Assembly: GCA_030833265.1 (NCBI GenBank)
Contig: JAURHO010000017.1
Location: 1-17,899 of the forward strand
Direction: 5' to 3'
DNA from: Crocinitomicaceae bacterium
Lineage (GTDB): Bacteria; Bacteroidota; Bacteroidia; Flavobacteriales_D; Crocinitomicaceae
Length of the DNA: 17,899 nucleotides
How positions within the stretch are numbered: position 1 is the stretch's first letter; every line of letters starts with the position of its first letter. The position numbers were made by a program, and so were the translations under genes. Below the pieces are notes generated by a model. It made no database searches and was not told where the DNA came from. It worked only from the letters and a program-made list of their open reading frames with translations. This document shows, in pieces, positions 15,729 through 17,899 of the stretch.

Positions 15729-16172
15729 TTAGTTGTTGGTTGGAGCACCTGCGTTGTTAACAGGCATTCCGCTTTCTGGAGCTGGGCCAACTTCACCTTT
15801 AATGCGAATCACTTTGTTTGGCTCGTTAATAGCGTTAGAAGTGATGGTTACGCTTTTGTTGATTGGGCCCGGACGGTTGGTGTCGTATTTTACACGAATT
15901 GTCCCTTTAGCACCTGGAGCGATTGGCTCTTTCGGCCATTCAGGTACGGTACAACCACAAGATCCTTTCGCGTTTGAAATGATCAAAGGTTCGTCACCTG
16001 TGTTCTTAAATTCGAAGCTGCAATAAGGCTCACCACCATATTTGATGTTGCCGTAGTCATGTACTTCTTTGTTAAATTCGATTTTTGCACCTTTTTCAAT
16101 TTGTGCACTTACATTGTTCAAGCCAAGGATAGCCATGAAGACAACGCCTAAAGAAAGCAATAATTTTTTCAT
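15729..16172 (-). CDS. Secreted DUF1573 domain protein
   Basis: This 147-residue protein starts with a clear signal peptide: MKKLLLS, a hydrophobic core to about residue 20, and a likely cut after NVSA (residue 23). The mature part is one DUF1573 domain, an immunoglobulin-like beta fold related to ASPM/SPD-2/Hydin repeats. It shows HDYGNI, the SFEFKNTGDEPLII block, the conserved SCGCTVPEWP with Cys72 and Cys74, and RVKYDTNRPG before a second NKSVTITSN strand. A short Pro/Asn/Ala-rich tail follows. Such proteins are abundant in Bacteroidota and periplasmic or outer-surface; their function is not known. It lies 74 bases after corA on the same strand and has its own terminator. Whether it has its own promoter cannot be decided. 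Confidence 0.9.
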   Translation of the reverse strand: MKKLLLSLGVVFMAILGLNNVSAQIEKGAKIEFNKEVHDYGNIKYGGEPYCSFEFKNTGDEPLIISNAKGSCGCTVPEWPKEPIAPGAKGTIRVKYDTNRPGPINKSVTITSNAINEPNKVIRIKGEVGPAPESGMPVNNAGAPTNN

Positions 16173-16246
16173 GTGTTTTCAGTTTTACTAATCGAAAGTT
16201 AAGCAGCAATTGTGGGACATAATCTTATTTAACACTTCATTAACAT

Positions 16247-17245
16247 CTAGTCGCGCTTGAGCCAGCCTCGTTTCATGAAGTAGGCAAATAAGCCTACACC
16301 TATGCAGATCATCACGCCAACTACTGTATAATATCCATATGGATACTCGAGTTCAGGCATGTATTTAAAATTCATTCCATAGACGCCCACTATAAATGTG
16401 AGCGGAATAAAGATACTACTTACCACCGTTAAGACTTTCATGATTTCATTCATGCGCTGTCCTTGTGCGGCATAATAGAGGTTAGAAAGACTATCTAAAA
16501 TTTGTTTATGAGCTTCAACATCTTCTAATAAACTTGTGCAGCTATTGCGTAGATTTTTAAAGTAATGTGTATTAGAGGGATCAATAAGTGGATGTTCCAT
16601 TGTTTCTAGGCCAGCAAGTAAATCTTTGATAGGCTGAATCAATTTGCGCAACTCGATGAGCTCTCTTTTTTGCATTTCTATATCGCGAAGAAGCTCACCT
16701 TTCATGGCTGAATGAATACCCGCATCAATGATGTCAATCTGATCGGATACTTCTTCGGTTTTGACAAAGATTTCATCGATAAGGGCATCCAACAAGCGAA
16801 AAAGCAGAAAGTCGCTTTTTTGACTACGAATTTTTCCCTTTGACTTCTCGATGCGTTGCCTCACCTCTGAAAAATGTTGGCCTTGGTGTTCTTGAAAAGA
16901 TAACAGAAAACTCTTGCCTACAATAAAAGAAAGCTTCTCTGAATCACTTGCAGAGCTAGAATTGTTCTTCAGGGTGTGTATCTGAAAAAAAAGATAATTG
17001 GGATACTCTTCAACTTTTGAACGTCTGAGTGGCAAGAAAATACTTTCTATACTCAGTTTATCAAGTTGAAGCTTTTGGCAAAGCAATTCTAAGGAATCAC
17101 GGTCATTGAGGCTATGGAAATTGAGCCAATAAACATAATCAGGGTCAATGGCATTTGGTTCGAAGTCTGTGCATATTTGATGTACATCTTCATTGCGTAT
17201 GGCAAAAAATTCTTGGCTATACTTATAGATCTGAGCGCTTTTCAC
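16247..17245 (-). CDS. corA: CorA-family magnesium/divalent cation channel
   Basis: CorA proteins are pentameric inner-membrane channels for Mg2+ and sometimes Co2+ or Ni2+. I take GTG 17245 as the start, giving 332 residues: its G is the last base of the upstream small gene's TAG (TAGTG), and residues further upstream in the open frame overlap that gene and do not look coded. The N-terminal cytoplasmic domain and long coiled helix (around RIEKSKGKI to AQGQRMNEIMK) lead to two C-terminal membrane helices, about 270-288 and 305-323, joined by the GMN selectivity motif at 290-292 (YGMNF) and a loop with acidic residues. The tail is basic. The exact metal is not readable from sequence; the feoB operon context fits divalent-metal transport. 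Confidence 0.92.
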   Translation of the reverse strand: MKSAQIYKYSQEFFAIRNEDVHQICTDFEPNAIDPDYVYWLNFHSLNDRDSLELLCQKLQLDKLSIESIFLPLRRSKVEEYPNYLFFQIHTLKNNSSSASDSEKLSFIVGKSFLLSFQEHQGQHFSEVRQRIEKSKGKIRSQKSDFLLFRLLDALIDEIFVKTEEVSDQIDIIDAGIHSAMKGELLRDIEMQKRELIELRKLIQPIKDLLAGLETMEHPLIDPSNTHYFKNLRNSCTSLLEDVEAHKQILDSLSNLYYAAQGQRMNEIMKVLTVVSSIFIPLTFIVGVYGMNFKYMPELEYPYGYYTVVGVMICIGVGLFAYFMKRGWLKRD

Positions 17246-17385
17246 TAGGGATGTGTTTGTGACGTTTCGGCAGAAATCCCGCAACTTTTACAAGCTGTTT
17301 TTTTGGCAAAGAAGTGCTGATAAAATCGGTAAACCAAATAAATCAGCGCGCCCAAACAAAGTAAAATTACCAGGATGTTTTGCAT
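17245..17385 (-). CDS. FeoB-associated small cysteine-containing membrane protein (46 aa)
   Basis: This is a short gene between feoB and corA. ATG at 17385 opens a 46-residue protein: one hydrophobic helix (about residues 3-19, NILVILLCLGALIYLVY), a basic and aromatic stretch RFYQHFFAKK, then a paired-cysteine motif CKSC at 32-35 and a polar tail ending THP. This layout (helix, basic patch, CxxC) matches the FeoB-associated Cys-rich membrane protein family that often follows feoB. The function is not established; a link to ferrous iron uptake is inferred from position. It starts 21 bases after the feoB stop, and its TAG shares one base with the corA GTG. Confidence 0.85.
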   Translation of the reverse strand: MQNILVILLCLGALIYLVYRFYQHFFAKKTACKSCGISAETSQTHP

Positions 17386-17406
17386 AGTGAAAAGTACAAA
17401 ATTATC

Positions 17407-17899
17407 TTAAGATAGAAGTTGAAATACAGTGAAAGCCCCCAAGTAAGCAATAATGCCCATGAATGCCAGCTGAAGCAGCGGCCATTTCCAGGTTTTGGTT
17501 TCGCGTTTGACAACAGCGAGTGTGGCCATACACTGCATGGCAAAAACGTAGAAAATGAGCAAAGACATACCAGTAGCTAAGGTGTAGACAGGTTTGCCCG
17601 TTGGTGTTTTTTCTTCTTGAAGTCGGTTGATCAATCTTTCATTTGAACCGGCATCTCCTACGGCATAAATGGTTGCTAAAGAACCTACAAATACTTCTCT
17701 TGCGGCAAAAGAAGTCAGTAAAGAAATGCCAATTTTCCAGTCATAGCCAAGAGGTTGAATGAGTGGCTCTATGGTTTTGCCTAAATGCCCCATATAAGAC
17801 CCCGAAAGGGCGGTGGCTGCATAAAGTTGTTCTTGTTTTTCGGGTTGCGCTTGGAGGTACTGCTCGCTTTTTTGTAGGGCTTGGAGCTCTTTTGATCGA
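17407..17899 (-). CDS. feoB: Ferrous iron transporter FeoB, C-terminal part (cut by window edge)
   Basis: FeoB is the inner-membrane Fe2+ transporter with an N-terminal G domain. Only about 163 C-terminal residues are visible; the frame stays open to the right edge, and the ATG at 17793 is an internal Met. The visible part includes a charged, Gln-rich stretch (KSEQYLQAQPEKQEQL), then GSYMGHLGKTIEPLIQPLGYDW, the highly conserved SFAAREVFVGSLATIY, and two more membrane segments: SLLIFYVFAMQCMATLAVV and LQLAFMGIIAYLGAFTVF. The GTPase domain lies outside. It is the first visible gene of a minus-strand run with the small cysteine-containing protein and corA. Confidence 0.95.
   Translation of the reverse strand, partial: RSKELQALQKSEQYLQAQPEKQEQLYAATALSGSYMGHLGKTIEPLIQPLGYDWKIGISLLTSFAAREVFVGSLATIYAVGDAGSNERLINRLQEEKTPTGKPVYTLATGMSLLIFYVFAMQCMATLAVVKRETKTWKWPLLQLAFMGIIAYLGAFTVFQLLS

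Noticed and set aside
16194..16201. TAACTTTC on the minus strand as a -7 box (Bacteroidota TAnnTTTG type) for the DUF1573 gene
   Set aside because: It has one mismatch, there is no TTTG-like -33 element at proper distance, and the resulting leader would be very short. It was not strong enough to list as a promoter.
16202..16246. Terminator hairpin after corA
   Set aside because: Only a weak AT-rich inverted match (TTAA...TTAA) is present without a T-run, so corA and the DUF1573 gene may be co-transcribed.
17246..17284. TTG 17284 as start of corA (345 residues)
   Set aside because: The extra 13 residues lie entirely over the small FeoB-associated gene in another frame and do not look coded; GTG 17245 gives the tight TAGTG junction.

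Overview
The window looks like a chromosomal stretch from a member of the Bacteroidota, probably a Flavobacteriia-type organism. The evidence is the gene order of the cell-division cluster (no murB or ddl between murC and ftsQ), a MraY with a long extra loop, an FtsI with a C-terminal PASTA domain, an FtsZ with a long linker, a DUF1573 protein, and very tight gene spacing without clear Shine-Dalgarno sites. Genus-level placement is not possible from what can be seen. The MurE substrate-recognition motif (DNPR) points to meso-diaminopimelate peptidoglycan, as in a Gram-negative cell.

Bases 1-13838, plus strand: the dcw (division and cell wall) cluster in the order ftsI (5'-truncated by the window), murE, mraY, murD, ftsW, murG, murC, ftsQ, ftsA, ftsZ, followed by a YqeY/GatB-like gene. 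The genes are separated by at most 26 bases or overlap, so one long transcript is likely. They make UDP-MurNAc-pentapeptide (MurC, MurD, MurE), lipid I (MraY) and lipid II (MurG), polymerise and crosslink septal wall (FtsW, FtsI), and supply the divisome scaffold (FtsQ, FtsA, FtsZ). Three successive junctions (ftsI/murE, murE/mraY, mraY/murD) share the heptamer TAACATG, a stop and a start one base apart.

Bases 13841-15646, plus strand: three methionine-salvage genes, mtnB, mtnD and mtnC, continue directly from the dcw run with 2-base gaps or overlaps. They convert methylthioribulose-1-phosphate to 4-methylthio-2-oxobutanoate. A strong hairpin with U-runs on both sides (15687-15716) ends this run and also serves the convergent gene on the other side.

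Bases 15729-17899, minus strand: a secreted DUF1573 protein, then a metal-transport run read right to left: the C-terminal part of feoB (cut by the window edge), a 46-residue FeoB-associated cysteine-containing membrane protein that is easily missed because it is so short, and a corA-type channel gene. The corA start overlaps the small gene's stop by one base (TAGTG).

The most notable anomaly is ftsQ. Its membrane-anchor N-terminus (ATG at 9536) lies in one reading frame and the rest of the protein in the -1 frame. The two open frames overlap, and a phase-correct T TTT TTC heptamer sits inside the overlap. This is a sequence error, a real lesion, or recoding. No tRNA, rRNA, CRISPR array, insertion sequence or intergenic stretch above 300 bases was seen.
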